From: SG8-41 sp036555035
GTDB lineage: Bacteria > Pseudomonadota > Gammaproteobacteria > Burkholderiales > SG8-41
NCBI GenBank assembly: GCA_036555035.1
Contig: DATBMB010000032.1
Coordinates: forward strand, 1-7,813
Reading direction: 5' to 3'
Length of the DNA: 7,813 nucleotides
Both the position numbers and the translations under genes were made by a program. Under the pieces are notes generated by a model. It saw nothing but the letters and a program-made list of their open reading frames with translations, was not told the DNA's origin and made no database searches. Every line of letters starts with the position of its first letter. Position 1 is the first letter of the stretch. Positions 6,352-7,813 of the stretch are shown here, in pieces.

Positions 6352-7287
6352 ATGAAGCCATTCGAGCCAGGTCTGGTGCACGCGCCGGTCACGCCGTTCC
6401 GGCGCGACCAGAGCGTCGATTACGCGACCTACGCGAAGATCATCGAATTCCACCTGCGCAACGGCGCCGAAGCGCTCGCGCTGCCGATGCCCGAGGGCGA
6501 GGACATGAGCCTGCGCGACGGGGAGCTGCGCGGGCTCCTCGAGTTCGCCGTGAAGCAGGTCAAGGGACGGGTGCCGGTGCTCGCCCACGTGAGCGATGCG
6601 GGCACGAGCATCGCGGTCGAGCGCGCCGTGCACGCCGAGAAAACCGGCGCGGCGGCGATCATTTCGCACCCGCCATACTTCTGGCATCCGCGGCCCGCCA
6701 TGGTCGTGGAGCATCTCGTGCGCATCGGGACCGCCGTGAAGCTGCCGTTCTACGTGTGCACACCGCCGGTCGAGTCGGTGGGCACGGAGCTCACCTCGGA
6801 TATGGTCATGCAGCTGATCGAGCGCGTGCCGAATCTCGCCGGCGTGGTGGACGCAAGCCTCGACTTCGTGTTCATGGAGGAGGTGATCTCCGGCGGGCGC
6901 AAGCTGCGGCCGGGATTCCAGCTCCTCGCGGGCCGGGACTACCTGGTATCGGCGGCCGCGCTGGGCGGCACGGGCGCGATCGTGCCGCTCGCCGGCATCG
7001 CGCCGAAGCTCGTGCGGCAGGTCTACGAGCTGTGCCGGCAGCAGAAATTCATGGAAGCGCGCGGCATGCAGGAGGACATCGCCCATCTGCACCACCTGGT
7101 GCGCGAAGCGGGGGCCTCCGGGCTGAAGGACGGGCTTGCCGGCATCAAGCGCGCCATGGCAATGATGGGCCGCGAGTGCGGGGTTCCGCGCCCCCCGGTG
7201 AGCCCGCTCGGCGAGGTCGAGCGGGGGCGCTTCGAGGAGGCCGTGCAGGCGCTGGCGTTCCTCAAGACCGAGCCGCGGGGCTGGTGA
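6352..7287 (+). CDS. DHDPS-family protein lacking the Schiff-base Lys, Tyr and Arg
   Basis: The 311-aa product aligns end to end with the gene before it. Strand 1 is GLVHAPVTPFRRDQSVD; HLRNGAEALALP matches HVRHGAPAIAWP; the C-terminus FLKTEPRGW matches ILQTEPHGW. The catalytic set is changed: PFYVCTPPVES puts Cys136 at the Tyr position and Glu141 at the substrate-carboxylate Arg position, and NLAGVVDAS puts Val166 (GTG at 6847-6849) where the Schiff-base Lys belongs. The GTTGE loop reads MPEGE. Class I aldolase chemistry therefore looks impossible, although the reading frame is intact and the fold motifs are kept, so it is not an obvious pseudogene. Tyr134, two residues before Cys136, might point into the same pocket. 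It could be a hydrolase or isomerase with new chemistry, or a partner or regulatory subunit of the upstream enzyme. The ATG at 6352 has no Shine-Dalgarno sequence (C/T-only stretch before it), and the frame closes at TAG 6328-6330. Confidence 0.88.
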   Translation: MKPFEPGLVHAPVTPFRRDQSVDYATYAKIIEFHLRNGAEALALPMPEGEDMSLRDGELRGLLEFAVKQVKGRVPVLAHVSDAGTSIAVERAVHAEKTGAAAIISHPPYFWHPRPAMVVEHLVRIGTAVKLPFYVCTPPVESVGTELTSDMVMQLIERVPNLAGVVDASLDFVFMEEVISGGRKLRPGFQLLAGRDYLVSAAALGGTGAIVPLAGIAPKLVRQVYELCRQQKFMEARGMQEDIAHLHHLVREAGASGLKDGLAGIKRAMAMMGRECGVPRPPVSPLGEVERGRFEEAVQALAFLKTEPRGW

Positions 7288-7291
7288 AGCC

Positions 7292-7813
7292 ATGAAGCGG
7301 ACGCGCATCCTGGCTGCGTTGCCCTGGGCGGTCGCCCTGCCGCTGGCGTGCGCCGGGCCGGCGACCGGCGCATCCTGGCCGGAGCGCCCCGTGCGTCTCG
7401 TCGTGCCCTCGGTCCCCGGCGGCGGGACGGACATCTCGATGCGCATCATTGCGCCCAAGCTCGCCGAGATCCTCGGGCAGCAGGTCGTGATCGACAACCG
7501 CGGCGGGGCGGCGGGCAATATCGGGGCGGAGCATGCGGCGAAGGCCGCGCCCGACGGCTACACGCTGCTCGCGGTGATCGCCTCGCACACCAGCAACCCG
7601 TACGTGATGCGCAAAGTGTCCTTTGACCTCGATCGCGACTTCGCGCCGGTGTCACTGGTGGTGATCGTCCCGAGTCTCCTCGTCTCGCACCCCTCGCTGC
7701 CGGCGAAGAACGTGAAGGAGCTGATCGCCTTTGTCCGCGCGCGCCCGGGCGAGCTTCAGTTCGCCTCGGCCGGTCTCGGCAGCGCGCCGCACCTCATGAT
7801 GGCGATGTTCAAC
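7292..7813 (+). CDS. Bug/TctC-family solute-binding protein (no. 3), N-terminal part (3' truncated by window edge)
   Basis: The frame stays open from ATG 7292 to the window end, giving 174 residues, about 55% of a typical Bug protein. MKRTRILAALPWAVALPLACAG starts a Sec signal peptide with probable cleavage near residue 26-27 (before SWPERP); the Cys20 context (LPLAC) is a poor lipobox. The mature part shows WPERPVRLVVPS, PGGGTD (first ligand loop), GQQVVIDNRGG, AGNIGAEHAAKAAPDGYTLL, DLDRDFAPVSLV, HPSLPAKNVKELIAFV, RPGELQFASAGLGSAPHLMM (second ligand loop region). It is closer to the family consensus than the second Bug protein and resembles the first one over these blocks. The gap to the preceding stop is 4 nt and no strong ribosome binding site is seen, so coupled translation is likely. 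Periplasmic capture of a carboxylate is the family role; ligand unknown. Confidence 0.93.
   Translation, partial: MKRTRILAALPWAVALPLACAGPATGASWPERPVRLVVPSVPGGGTDISMRIIAPKLAEILGQQVVIDNRGGAAGNIGAEHAAKAAPDGYTLLAVIASHTSNPYVMRKVSFDLDRDFAPVSLVVIVPSLLVSHPSLPAKNVKELIAFVRARPGELQFASAGLGSAPHLMMAMFN

Noticed and set aside
4532..6355. Long + strand open frame (607 codons) across the cyclodeaminase and first DHDPS genes
   Set aside because: It is out of frame with two genes that have clear conserved motifs and ribosome binding sites; its product is low-complexity Arg/Gly/Ala.
7292..7360. Possible lipoprotein signal at Cys20 of the third Bug protein
   Set aside because: The -3 position is Pro and the -2 position is Leu, a poor lipobox, and a normal Sec cleavage site follows at residues 26-27.

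Overview
The window reads as part of one polycistronic catabolic cluster from a GC-rich proteobacterium. Burkholderiales or a related betaproteobacterium is most likely: G/C dominates third codon positions, and three genes encode Bug/TctC solute-binding proteins, a family massively expanded in that group (Bordetella, Cupriavidus, Achromobacter). All nine genes are on the + strand. Gaps are 1-79 nt with one 4-nt overlap, and no promoter stands out inside the window, so the operon probably begins upstream. It also continues past the right edge.

Layout: (1) C-terminal part of an amidohydrolase-2 family protein (to 520). (2) A 299-aa protein of the 4,5-dihydroxyphthalate decarboxylase-like / periplasmic-binding-fold group, without a signal peptide (542-1441). 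(3) Bug/TctC binding protein no. 1 (1443-2405). (4) A two-domain VOC protein with a complete type I extradiol dioxygenase active site (2424-3308). (5) Bug/TctC no. 2 (3305-4321). (6) An ornithine cyclodeaminase/mu-crystallin family protein with a TTG start (4347-5315). (7) A DapA/DHDPS-fold protein that keeps the Schiff-base lysine (5349-6272). (8) After a small palindromic element at 6271-6348, a second DHDPS-fold protein that has lost the Lys, Tyr and Arg of the active site (6352-7287). (9) The N-terminal half of Bug/TctC no. 3, cut by the window end (7292-7813).

The set suggests uptake and breakdown of an aromatic or other cyclic carboxylate. Bug proteins would capture the acid in the periplasm, the decarboxylase-like protein would trim a ring carboxylate, the VOC enzyme would open a catecholic ring, and the amidohydrolase and DHDPS-fold enzymes would process the open-chain products by hydrolysis, hydration or aldol cleavage. 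This pathway is inferred from gene families and co-location; no substrate can be read from the sequence. The most unusual points are the tandem DHDPS-fold pair with one active-site-less member, the repeat element inserted between the pair, and the Asp-to-Asn change in the amidohydrolase signature.
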